From contig NZ_JAUSYQ010000002.1 in NCBI RefSeq assembly GCF_030816965.1, forward strand, positions 3,691,001 to 3,755,000: a stretch of DNA of 64,000 bases, written 5' to 3'. A program made the translations under genes and the position numbers. The notes beneath the pieces were generated by a model that searched no databases, was not told the DNA's origin, and was given only the letters and a program-made list of their open reading frames with translations. The stretch's first letter is position 1, and each line of letters starts with the position of its first letter. Positions 16,963-26,173 of this stretch are shown here, piece by piece. Source of the stretch: Streptomyces canus (lineage in GTDB: Bacteria; Actinomycetota; Actinomycetes; Streptomycetales; Streptomycetaceae).

Positions 16963-17752
16963 GAGACAGCCTTCCTATGCCTTCCGCAACGGCCAGGTCG
17001 CTGAGAACCTGCACGACGCGTGGATGAACTCGCCCCGCCGCACCGCCGCCCGTACGGTGCCCGACAGAGAGTCATGGGCCCCGGGCAACCTGCACGTCAC
17101 GGCGAGCTGGGACCCCGCCGAGGAGTTGGCTCACCTCCTGCAGGCCCAGACCGCCGAGCAGGAGTTGGCCGAGGTTCCCCTGTACGAGGACGGCTTCCTG
17201 CCGGAGCAGGAACCGGTGTTCACCCCCGAGGGGCCGGCCATGCGCCCGCGTCCCCCGGCGCACCGGCGGATCCGCACGCCCAGGATGCTGCTGTCGAGGA
17301 TGCAGACGGTCAGCTTCCTGGTCGCCTCGATGGCCAGCGTCATCGTCGCCATGGTCAGTGTGTTCAGCGGGATCGTCGCCTACGACCCGTTGCGCGAGGT
17401 GGCCACCGGGGTCCCCGCCCACTCCGTCGCGGACCGCTGGTGGCCGCTGATGGTCTACGGGCCGTGGATGGTCTCCTCCCTCTCGGTTCTGAGGGCCGCT
17501 CTGCACCGGCGCCGCGCCGCGCACTCGTGGTGCATCGTGATGTTCTTCTCGGCCGTGGCCATGGCGCTGTGCGTCATCCAGGCACCGAGGACCCTTCCCG
17601 GCATCGCCGCTGCGGCGCTCCCGGCGATCGCCGCACTGACCTGCTTCCACCAACTGGTGCGCCAGATCACGCTGACCCGTCCCCCTCGCAAGGCCGCCCG
17701 GCGGCATCGCGACTCCTCCTCGTCGTCCAAGCAAGCCAGCGCGGACCTGTGA
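16955..17752 (+). CDS. DUF2637-like membrane protein (SpdB-related)
   Basis: The 265-residue protein has a soluble N-terminal part of about 110 residues (Pro-rich near 85-105), then four hydrophobic segments beginning MQTVSFLVASMASVIVAMVS at about residue 117, and a basic Ser-rich tail (RRHRDSSSSSKQAS). The MQ..SF.VA....I...S start of the membrane region is what I associate with DUF2637, a family that includes the Streptomyces plasmid-spreading protein SpdB. Here it is chromosomal and no plasmid genes are nearby. The family link is from memory of motifs; the role is unknown. Confidence 0.65.
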   Translation: MHERQPSYAFRNGQVAENLHDAWMNSPRRTAARTVPDRESWAPGNLHVTASWDPAEELAHLLQAQTAEQELAEVPLYEDGFLPEQEPVFTPEGPAMRPRPPAHRRIRTPRMLLSRMQTVSFLVASMASVIVAMVSVFSGIVAYDPLREVATGVPAHSVADRWWPLMVYGPWMVSSLSVLRAALHRRRAAHSWCIVMFFSAVAMALCVIQAPRTLPGIAAAALPAIAALTCFHQLVRQITLTRPPRKAARRHRDSSSSSKQASADL

Positions 17753-18391
17753 AGACGCGCCGTCAGTTCGCGAATCCCGATCAACGGACTTCTCAGTGAA
17801 TTCGGTCGAGGTGTTTCGCGAACTGGTGGTGCTCGACACGCCGCGCGAGCAGGAGGTTCGAGAACATGCGGACCTTGATCGGGTCGCGTGTGCCGGCAGA
17901 GATCAGGCGACGGGTGGGGAGTTCTGATTCGAGGCCGGGAGAATCGGCTCGATCAGGACGTCGTCGGTTTGTGAGACGTCGTTTTCCAGCCTTGGCTGCC
18001 CGCCGGAAGCGTCGGCCGTGATGGTTTCCTGCCTGCCCAGCCGGTGCCTTCCTGTCACCGCTCGTCCATCGCGGAGGCAAAGGGCGGGGCTCCTCAGAGA
18101 GGCAGCGCGTCAGCCGGTCGGGCAGGGAGGTGAATCGCGTGCCACGGGATTGACCTGGGCTCCTCCGGGTGTCCGCCGGGCTGCCCGGGTGGCGGGGCAG
18201 GATCTCGAGGAACACCCCGACACCAGGGGAACATCCTTTCAAGATGCGAACACCCTGGACGCATTCGCCATGGTTCGCCACCCCTTCCGCGAGAGCGAAA
18301 CTCCCACGATCATGACCGTGCCTGGGTCACCACCCTGGCGGCGAGGGAGAAGTGCGTCGCCCGGCGGGCGACGGGATCCCGGAGGAGATCA
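17753..18391. other. Gene-less stretch with possible remnants
   Basis: I find no gene with a good start, ribosome site and recognisable protein. A leftward frame ending at 17793 finishes with SNLLLARRVEHHQFAKHLDR, which looks protein-like and may be the tail of a lost gene. No mobile-element motif is visible. Confidence 0.35.
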
Positions 18392-18928
18392 ATGCAGAGA
18401 GCCCCGAAACGGGCCATGGAATGGCTGGCCGCCGCGGCGACCAACCCGCGAGCCTGCAAGCGGCAGTGGCGAGGGGAATCCGGGATCGCGGTGCTGGCCT
18501 GCGGACGGTTCTGGGATGTGCTGAGCGTGCCGGAGGAGATGGGCGTGCTGGCCCTCGACACGCTGCTGTGCATTCCGCAGACGCCCGGTCCCGTACTCGC
18601 CGACACCGCCGCACGTCGGGTGGGCTTCTTCCTGCCACCGGATCCCAAGAACTGCTGGATCGGCTCGGACATTCGCTATCTGGGCGAGGACGCGTGGATC
18701 GCGGTGCCCGCGCCGTATCGGGCCACCGGGCGCCTGCGCTGGCTGGTCCCACCCGACGGCACCGGCACGCTGTTCGTCCCGGCTGCCGTGGAACTGGCAC
18801 TCCAGCAGGCGCTGGGCACCCTGTCGATACGGGCCGACGTGCGGCGGCCGTGTCCGACGTGCGGTGCGGCCACCGCACGGGCCCGCAGCCGGACCGGTGG
18901 CCGCACCGCCGACAGGCCCGCCCCGTAG
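18392..18928 (+). CDS. Bifunctional primase/polymerase-like N-terminal domain protein
   Basis: The 178-residue protein has a strong ribosome site (GGAGGAG) before ATG 18392. The pattern MEWLAAAATNP, WDVLSVPEEMG, GPVLADTAARRVGFFLPP, AWIAVPAPYRATGRLRWLVPP and DGTGTLF matches a Streptomyces family usually annotated as a bifunctional DNA primase/polymerase (prim-pol N-terminal domain). A CPTCG motif near the C terminus could bind zinc. The protein is short, lacks any helicase part and stands alone, so a true replication role is doubtful. The family resemblance is from memory of similar Streptomyces proteins. Confidence 0.6.
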   Translation: MQRAPKRAMEWLAAAATNPRACKRQWRGESGIAVLACGRFWDVLSVPEEMGVLALDTLLCIPQTPGPVLADTAARRVGFFLPPDPKNCWIGSDIRYLGEDAWIAVPAPYRATGRLRWLVPPDGTGTLFVPAAVELALQQALGTLSIRADVRRPCPTCGAATARARSRTGGRTADRPAP

Positions 18929-18962
18929 ACGGGACGTCACCCGACGAGGGGCTGCGTCGTTC

Positions 18963-20465
<1,503 letters not shown>

Positions 20466-20479
20466 GACCGAGTACTCCT

Positions 20480-22357
20480 TCACAGATGGCGGCGTCGGGT
20501 AGAGACGTGCCGTTCGTACAGCTCTCGGGCCTTCACCGCAGACGGTCGGGTCGCGGTTTCGGCCACAGGTACATCCCACCAGGCCTGCGCCGGAGGCGCG
20601 CCCGACACTGTGTCGGCCGTTTCGGTCTCGACGTAGACACATGTGGGAGTGTCGGCGGCCCGCGCCTCTTCGAGGGCGGCGCGGAGGTCTCGTACGGTCT
20701 TCGCGCGCAGCACGCGCATACCGAGGCTGGCCACGTTGGCGGCCAGGTCCACGGGCAGCGGGGCGCCCGTGTAGGTGCCGTCGTCGGACTGGTAGCGGTA
20801 GGCGGTTCCGAATCGCTCGCCGCCGACCGTCTCGGACAGGCCGCCGATGGAGGCGTAGCCGTGGTTCTGGATCAGGAGCAGCTTGATCGCGATGCCCTCC
20901 TGCACGGCCGTGACGATCTCCGTCGGCATCATCAGGTACGTTCCGTCGCCGACCAGCGCCCAGACGTTGCGGTCGGGAGCGGCCATCTTCACACCGATCG
21001 CGGCCGGGATCTCGTAGCCCATGCAGGAGTAGCCGTACTCCAGGTGGTACTGGTCCCTCGACCGGGCGCGCCACAGCTTGTGCAGGTCGCCGGGGAGGGA
21101 GCCCGCCGCGTTGATGAGGACGTCCGACTCGTCCACCAGGGCGTCCAGGGCGCCGAGGACCTGCGGCTGGGTCGGCCTGACGTCGGGCTCGTCGGCCTCG
21201 TAGCAGGCGTCGACGCGCTGCTCCCAGCGCTCCTTGTCGAGCGTGTACTCGTCGACGTACGCGCCCGGAACCCGGTGGGCGTGCAGCCGGAGTGCGTCGG
21301 TGAGCTCCTGGAGGCCGCTGCGGGCGTCCGTGACCAGGGGCGTACCGGCGAGCTTGTGGCCGTCGTAGGGCGCGATGTTGAGGTTGAGGAAGCGGACGCC
21401 GTCGGCGGCGAACAGCGTCCCCGAGGCCGTGGTGAAGTCGGTGTAGCGGGTGCCGACGCCTATCACCAGGTCGGCCTGGCGGGCCAGTTCGTTCGCGGTG
21501 GCCGTGCCGGTGTGGCCGACGCCGCCGACGTCCTGGGGATGGTCGTGGCGCAGGGAGCCCTTGCCGGCCTGGGTGGAGGCGACCGGGACGCCGGTGGCGC
21601 TCGCGAACTCGGCGAGGGCCTCCTCGGCGCGGCTGTGGTGGACTCCGCCGCCCGCGACGAGCAGGGGGCGCCGGGCCGACCTGATCGCCCGCACGGCTTC
21701 CGCGAGTTCGGTGGGATCGGCGCCCGGCCGTCGTACGAACCAGGTGCGCTCGGCGAAGAACTCGTCCGGCCAGTCGTGGGCCTCGGCCTGGACATCCTGC
21801 GGGAGGGCGAGGGTCACGGCGCCGGTCTCGACGGGGTCGGTGAGGACCCGCATGGCCTGGAGGGCGGCCGGGATCAGGGCTTCCGGGCGCGTGACGCGGT
21901 CGAAGTACTTCGACACGGGCCGCAGACAGTCGTTGACGCTGATGTCGCCCGCGTACGGCACTTCGAGCTGCTGGAGGACCGGGTCGGCGACCCGGGTGGC
22001 GAAGATGTCGCCGGGCAGGAGCAGGACCGGGAGGTGGTTGATGGTCGCGAGGGCCGCGCCCGTCACCAGGTTGGTGGCGCCCGGGCCGATGGAGGTCGTC
22101 ACCGCGTGGGTGGAGAGGCGGTTCGACTGACGTGCGTAGCCCACGGCCGCGTGCACCATGGACTGCTCGTTGCGGCCCTGGTGGTAGGGCATGTCGTCGG
22201 CGTACTCCACGAGCGCCTGGCCGAGGCCCGCGACGTTGCCGTGGCCGAAGATGCCCCAGGTCGCGGAGATCAACCGCTGCCGTACGCCGTCGCGTTCGGT
22301 GTACTGGGCGGACAGGAAGCGGACGAGTGCCTGCGCGACCGTGAGCCTGGTGGTCAT
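20480..22357 (-). CDS. iolD: 3D-(3,5/4)-trihydroxycyclohexane-1,2-dione hydrolase
   Basis: This 625-residue thiamine-diphosphate enzyme opens the inositol ring, hydrolysing trihydroxycyclohexanedione to 5-deoxyglucuronate. The N-terminal pyrimidine-binding domain has GIFGHGNVAGLGQAL and MPYHQGRNEQSMVHAAVGYA with the catalytic glutamate. The C-terminal domain carries the cofactor motif GDGTYLMMPTEIVTAVQEG ending near NHGY. These are IolD hallmarks and set it apart from acetolactate synthase. ATG 22357 overlaps the iolB stop by 4 bases. It lies 14 bases upstream of mmsA. Confidence 0.95.
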   Translation of the reverse strand: MTTRLTVAQALVRFLSAQYTERDGVRQRLISATWGIFGHGNVAGLGQALVEYADDMPYHQGRNEQSMVHAAVGYARQSNRLSTHAVTTSIGPGATNLVTGAALATINHLPVLLLPGDIFATRVADPVLQQLEVPYAGDISVNDCLRPVSKYFDRVTRPEALIPAALQAMRVLTDPVETGAVTLALPQDVQAEAHDWPDEFFAERTWFVRRPGADPTELAEAVRAIRSARRPLLVAGGGVHHSRAEEALAEFASATGVPVASTQAGKGSLRHDHPQDVGGVGHTGTATANELARQADLVIGVGTRYTDFTTASGTLFAADGVRFLNLNIAPYDGHKLAGTPLVTDARSGLQELTDALRLHAHRVPGAYVDEYTLDKERWEQRVDACYEADEPDVRPTQPQVLGALDALVDESDVLINAAGSLPGDLHKLWRARSRDQYHLEYGYSCMGYEIPAAIGVKMAAPDRNVWALVGDGTYLMMPTEIVTAVQEGIAIKLLLIQNHGYASIGGLSETVGGERFGTAYRYQSDDGTYTGAPLPVDLAANVASLGMRVLRAKTVRDLRAALEEARAADTPTCVYVETETADTVSGAPPAQAWWDVPVAETATRPSAVKARELYERHVSTRRRHL

Positions 22358-23169
22358 CGGTACCCCTCGGTGTGGTCCGGGTGGAAGCAGATCCGCCACT
22401 CGCGCGTCTCGGCCGGGCCCGCCATGACATTGAGGTAGTACATGTCGTGCCCTGGCTGCGCGATCGACGGGCCGTGCCATCCGTCGGGGACGAGGACGGC
22501 GTCGCCGGAGCGGACCTCGGCGAGGACGTCGGATCCGCCCTCACGGGAGGGAGATACGCGCTGATAGCCGAAACCGTTCGGGCCGTCGATCTCGAAGTAG
22601 TAGATCTCCTCCAGCTCCGCTTCCACGCCGGGCCGGTGCTCGTCGTGCTTGTGCGGCGGATATGAGGACCAGTTGCCGCCGGGAGTGACGACCTCGACGG
22701 CGATGAGCTTGTCGCAGTCGAAGGCGTCGGCGGAGGCGAAGTTGCGGACGTGCCGCAACTGGCTGCCACTGCCGCGTTCTTCGACGGGGACCTCCGGCGC
22801 GGGGCCGTAGCGGGCGGGGAGTCGTCGCTCGCACTTCGCTCCTGCCAGGGCGAAGCGGCCTCCCGCGCCGGAGGCGATCGATGCCTGGGCGTCCCGGGGC
22901 ACGTACGCGAAGTCCGAGACTCCGGCGAACACGCTTTCCCGGCCCAGGAGTTGGAACTCTTCGTTACCGATGTGGACGGTACAGGCGCCTTCCAGTGGAA
23001 GCACGATCCACTCGCTGTCACCGGAGGTGAAGGTGTGAGTACCGCCGGGTGCCAGCTCGACGACGCGCAGGCTGCTGTGGGTCCAGCCGGCCCGCTTGGG
23101 GTCGATGTCCAGCGTGTACTGGGCGTTGGCGGAGTCGCCCTTGGGGACGTACAGCTCGTTCTGTGTCAT
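22354..23169 (-). CDS. iolB: 5-deoxy-glucuronate isomerase
   Basis: The 271-residue bicupin converts 5-deoxy-D-glucuronate to 2-deoxy-5-keto-D-gluconate, the step after IolD. Two cupin halves are seen: SEWIVLPLEGACTVHIGNEE in the first, and YPPHKHDEHRPGVEAELEEIYYFEID in the second, where the His and Glu residues bind metal. DGWHGPSIAQPGHDMYYLNVMAG is a strong IolB signature. Length matches the family. It is coupled to iolD by a 4-base overlap and follows the aldolase gene by 10 bases. Confidence 0.95.
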   Translation of the reverse strand: MTQNELYVPKGDSANAQYTLDIDPKRAGWTHSSLRVVELAPGGTHTFTSGDSEWIVLPLEGACTVHIGNEEFQLLGRESVFAGVSDFAYVPRDAQASIASGAGGRFALAGAKCERRLPARYGPAPEVPVEERGSGSQLRHVRNFASADAFDCDKLIAVEVVTPGGNWSSYPPHKHDEHRPGVEAELEEIYYFEIDGPNGFGYQRVSPSREGGSDVLAEVRSGDAVLVPDGWHGPSIAQPGHDMYYLNVMAGPAETREWRICFHPDHTEGYR

Positions 23170-23179
23170 GCGGCGGCCC

Positions 23180-24061
23180 TCACAGCAGTCCTACGGCGGT
23201 GTCCACGGCGGCGGCCACGTCGCCGTCCGCCGGGTACAGCAGCGAACGGCCGACCACCAGGCCGCGCACGGTGGGCAGTTGGAGGGCGCCGCGCCACTTC
23301 TCGTACGCGCCGTCCTGGTCGTCTCCGACCTCGCCGCCGAGCAGTACGGCGGGGAGCGTGGAGGTCGCCATGACCTCGCCCATGTCGTCGGGGTTGTCGG
23401 TGACCGGGACCTTGAGCCAGGTGTAGGCCGAACTGCCGCCCAGGCCCGAGGCGATGGCGATCGATTTGCTGACAGCCTCGGCGGAGAGGTCGTTCCTGAC
23501 CTTGCCCTCGGTGGTGCGGCCGCTGATGAACGGCTCGACGAACACGGGGAGTCTGCGAGCCGCCATGTCGTCGATGGCGCGGGCCGTGGACTCCATGGTG
23601 GTGAGGGAGCCCGGGTCGTCGTAGTCGATGCGCAGGAGCAGTTTGCCGGCGTCGAAGCCGAGGCGCTCGATGTCCTCGGGGCGGTGGCCGGTGAAGCGGT
23701 CGTCGAGCTCGAAGCTCGCGCCCTGGAGGCCGCCGCGGTTCATGGAGCCCAGGACGACCTTGCCGTCCAGGGCGCCGAGCAGCAGCAGGTCGTCCAGGAT
23801 GTCGGCGGTGGCGAGGACGCCGTCGACGCCGGGGCGGGACAGCGCCAGGCAGAGGCGCTCGAGCAGGTCGCCGCGGTTGGCCATGGCCATCCGGTTGCCG
23901 CCGACGCCGAGCGCGCCCCGGGCGGGGTGGTCGGCGGCGACGATCATCAGACGGCCGTTGTCGTTGAGCAGCGGCCTGCGGGTGCGGCGGGCGGCCGCCT
24001 CGGCGATCGCCTCGGGATGTTCGGCACGCAGGCGGACGAGTTCCGCGATGTCGACCCTCAC
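23180..24061 (-). CDS. Cgl0159-type (beta/alpha)8 aldolase-like protein of inositol catabolism
   Basis: The 293-residue protein starts at GTG 24061, overlapping the iolC stop by 4 bases. RLMIVAADHPARGALGVGG, GVLATADILDDLLLLGALDGKVVLGSMNRGG and PVFVEPFISGR belong to the Cgl0159 family, a TIM-barrel group found in actinobacterial inositol clusters and often annotated as deoxyribose-phosphate aldolase-like. By position, between the kinase (IolC) and isomerase (IolB) genes and with no class II IolJ aldolase gene present, it is the candidate for cleaving 2-deoxy-5-keto-gluconate 6-phosphate to malonate semialdehyde and dihydroxyacetone phosphate. That activity is inferred. Confidence 0.8.
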   Translation of the reverse strand: MRVDIAELVRLRAEHPEAIAEAAARRTRRPLLNDNGRLMIVAADHPARGALGVGGNRMAMANRGDLLERLCLALSRPGVDGVLATADILDDLLLLGALDGKVVLGSMNRGGLQGASFELDDRFTGHRPEDIERLGFDAGKLLLRIDYDDPGSLTTMESTARAIDDMAARRLPVFVEPFISGRTTEGKVRNDLSAEAVSKSIAIASGLGGSSAYTWLKVPVTDNPDDMGEVMATSTLPAVLLGGEVGDDQDGAYEKWRGALQLPTVRGLVVGRSLLYPADGDVAAAVDTAVGLL

Positions 24062-25008
24062 TTGACCGCTCCCGCCGCGATTGCGCTGTCGATCTCGTCG
24101 GTCGTCGGCATCGCCGAGCTGCACTCCAGACGGGAGGCGACGATGGCCCCGGCCGCGTTGGCGTGCCGCATGATCTTCTCCAGGTCCCATCCGCTGAGCA
24201 GGCCGTGGCAGAGGGAGCCACCGAAGGCGTCGCCGGCGCCGAGGCCGTTGAGGACGTTCACGGGCAGCGGCGGGACCTCGGCGGACTCGCCCCTGCTGTT
24301 GACGGCGAGGACGCCCTTGGGGCCCTGCTTGACGACCGCCAGTTCGACACCGGCGTCCAGGAGGGCGCGGGCGGCGGCGTGCGGCTCGCGTACGCCGGTC
24401 GCGACCTCGACCTCGTCGAGGTTTCCGACGGCGACGGTGGTGTGGCGCAGGGCCTCTTCGTAGAAGGGGCGGGCCTGCGCCGGGTCCTGCCAGAACATCG
24501 GGCGCCAGTCCAGGTCGAAGACGGTGGTGCCCGCCTTCGCGCGGTGGGCGAGGGCCGCCAGTGTCGCCGTACGACTGGGCTCCTCGCTCAGGCCGGTGCC
24601 GGTGACCCAGAAGATGCTCGCCTCGCGGATCGCGTCGAGGTCCAGCTCGTGGGCGTCGATCTCCAGGTCGGGGGCCTTGGGCTGCCGGTAGAAGTACAGC
24701 GGGAAGTCGTCCGGCGGGAAGATCTCGCAGAAGGTGACGGGGGTCGGCAGGCCTGGGACCGGGGTGACCCAGCGGTCGTCCACGCCGAAGCCCTGAAGGG
24801 CCTCGTGCAGATAGGTGCCGAAGGGGTCGTCGCCGGTGCGGGTGATCACCGCGGTCCGCCGTCCCAGGCGGGACGCGGCGACCGCGACGTTGGTCGCCGA
24901 ACCTCCGAGGAACTTCCCGAAGGTCGTCACCTGCGGCAGCGGGACACCGGTCTGGAGTGGATACAGGTCCACACCGATCCGCCCCATGGTGATCAGGTCG
25001 TACGCCAT
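24058..25008 (-). CDS. iolC: 5-dehydro-2-deoxygluconokinase
   Basis: The 316-residue PfkB-family kinase phosphorylates 2-deoxy-5-keto-D-gluconate with ATP. MGRIGVDLYPLQTGVPL and FGKFLGGSATNVAVAASRLG form the N-terminal sugar-binding signature, and NGLGAGDAFGGSLCHGLL the C-terminal PfkB motif with the catalytic aspartate. The start MAYDLITMGRIGVDLYP is typical of IolC. ATG 25008 follows GAAGGGAAG. It is the first gene of the leftward operon and has a clear promoter at 25046-25074. Confidence 0.95.
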   Translation of the reverse strand: MAYDLITMGRIGVDLYPLQTGVPLPQVTTFGKFLGGSATNVAVAASRLGRRTAVITRTGDDPFGTYLHEALQGFGVDDRWVTPVPGLPTPVTFCEIFPPDDFPLYFYRQPKAPDLEIDAHELDLDAIREASIFWVTGTGLSEEPSRTATLAALAHRAKAGTTVFDLDWRPMFWQDPAQARPFYEEALRHTTVAVGNLDEVEVATGVREPHAAARALLDAGVELAVVKQGPKGVLAVNSRGESAEVPPLPVNVLNGLGAGDAFGGSLCHGLLSGWDLEKIMRHANAAGAIVASRLECSSAMPTTDEIDSAIAAGAVK

Positions 25009-25045
25009 CGGCTTCCCTTCGTACCTGCGTCGGCTCTCCCGGCGT

Positions 25046-25074
25046 TTGTAGCCCCGGACGCCGAGCCCTGTCAA
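25046..25074 (-). promoter_or_regulatory. Vegetative-type promoter of the leftward iol operon
   Basis: Reading leftward, TTGACA (25074-25069) is followed after exactly 17 bases by CTACAA (25051-25046). The start codon of iolC is about 40 bases further on. A perfect -35 hexamer is rare in Streptomyces. The operator motif at 25079-25088 abuts the -35, so a bound protein would be well placed to control it. Confidence 0.7.
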
Positions 25075-25078
25075 TGTT

Positions 25079-25119
25079 TTGTCCAGACATTCGGACGAGA
25101 CCTTGACAGCGCTTGCTGT
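25079..25119. promoter_or_regulatory. Double operator region shared with 61570-61625
   Basis: Two motifs lie here: TTGTCCAGAC (25079-25088), containing the dyad TGTC..GACA, and AGCGCTTGCTGT (25108-25119), part of a larger dyad ACAGC-N4-GCTGT (25106-25119). Exact reverse-complement copies occur at 61616-61625 and 61570-61581. The second motif has the form of a LacI-family operator. The first could be a GntR-type site or a -35-like box. Both lie between iolC and the iolE-like gene. Confidence 0.65.
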
Positions 25120-25139
25120 CCGAACCGAAGCTGACCGGC

Positions 25140-26057
25140 ATGACAGCGCCCGCACCTCAGCCCTCACTGTCCCGCATCCGGATCGGCTCGGCTCCCGACT
25201 CCTGGGGCGTGTGGTTCCCCGACGACCCCCAGCAGGTCCCCTGGCAGCGCTTCCTCGACGAGGTCGCGGACTCCGGTTACGAGTGGATCGAGCTGGGGCC
25301 GTACGGGTATCTGCCGACCGACCCCACGGTTCTCACCGAGGAGGTGTCCCGGCGTGGCCTGAAGGTGTCCGCGGGCACCGTCTTCACCGGCCTGCACCAC
25401 GGCGAGGCCGTGTGGGAGAAGACCTGGGCGCATGTCGCGGACAACGCGGTGCTGGCGCAGGCGATGGGTGCCAGGCATCTTGTCGTGATTCCGTCGTTCT
25501 GGCGGGACGACAAGACGGGTGAGGTGCTGGAGTCGTCCTCGCTGACGCCCGAGCAGTGGCGGAACCTGACCTCGCTGACCGAGCGGCTGGGGCAGCGGGT
25601 GCGGGAGGAGTACGGCCTCCAGATCGTCGTCCACCCGCATGCGGACACCCACATCGACAGCGAGGAGAACGTCGTCCGGTTCCTCGACGGGACGGACTCC
25701 TCTCTGGTGTCGCTGTGTCTGGACACTGGGCACTACGCGTACTGCGGCGGCGACAGCGTCAAGCTGATCGAGACGTACGGGTCGCGGATCGGGTATCTGC
25801 ACCTCAAGCAGGTGGATCCGGAGATCCTCGCGGACGTACGGGCCAAGGGGACGCCGTTCGGGCCCGCGGTGGCGCAGGGTGTGATGTGTGAGCCGCCTTC
25901 GGGTGTGCCGGCGCTCGGCCCTGTGCTGGAGGCGGCGGGGCGGCTGGATGTCGATCTGTTCGCGATCGTCGAGCAGGACATGTATCCGTGTGAGCCGGAT
26001 CGGCCGTTGCCGATCGCTCAGCGGACCAGGGCGTTCCTGCGGTCCTGCGGGGCGTAG
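25140..26057 (+). CDS. iolE: Inosose dehydratase-like TIM-barrel protein
   Basis: The 305-residue sugar-phosphate isomerase/epimerase-family protein begins IGSAPDSWGVWFPDDP, the standard IolE/IolH opening, and continues YEWIELGPYGYLPTDP. Metal ligands are expected at H in VHPHADTHIDSEE, at D/H in CLDTGHYAYC, and in LHLKQVDP. IolE dehydrates 2-keto-myo-inositol. With iolD, iolB and iolC next door this is the likely reaction, although IolH- or IolI-type isomerases are similar. The start is ATG 25140 with only a weak GAAG upstream. It diverges from iolC across the shared operator region. Confidence 0.8.
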   Translation: MTAPAPQPSLSRIRIGSAPDSWGVWFPDDPQQVPWQRFLDEVADSGYEWIELGPYGYLPTDPTVLTEEVSRRGLKVSAGTVFTGLHHGEAVWEKTWAHVADNAVLAQAMGARHLVVIPSFWRDDKTGEVLESSSLTPEQWRNLTSLTERLGQRVREEYGLQIVVHPHADTHIDSEENVVRFLDGTDSSLVSLCLDTGHYAYCGGDSVKLIETYGSRIGYLHLKQVDPEILADVRAKGTPFGPAVAQGVMCEPPSGVPALGPVLEAAGRLDVDLFAIVEQDMYPCEPDRPLPIAQRTRAFLRSCGA

Positions 26058-26062
26058 TTCTC

Positions 26063-26093
26063 GGCCGCGGACCGGTGGTCGCCGGCCGCGGCC
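26063..26093 (+). terminator. Hairpin after the iolE-like gene
   Basis: GGCCGCGG and CCGG form a 12-base-pair stem with CCGGCCGCGGCC, with one bulged A and a 6-base loop, starting 5 bases after the stop. There is no T run. Confidence 0.6.
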
Positions 26094-26173
26094 GCGCGGC
26101 GGAGCCGCAGATTGACACAGCCCCGCGCCCCCAGAGGGTGTTGCCGTGGCCCGTCGACTGTGAAGCTGGGGCG

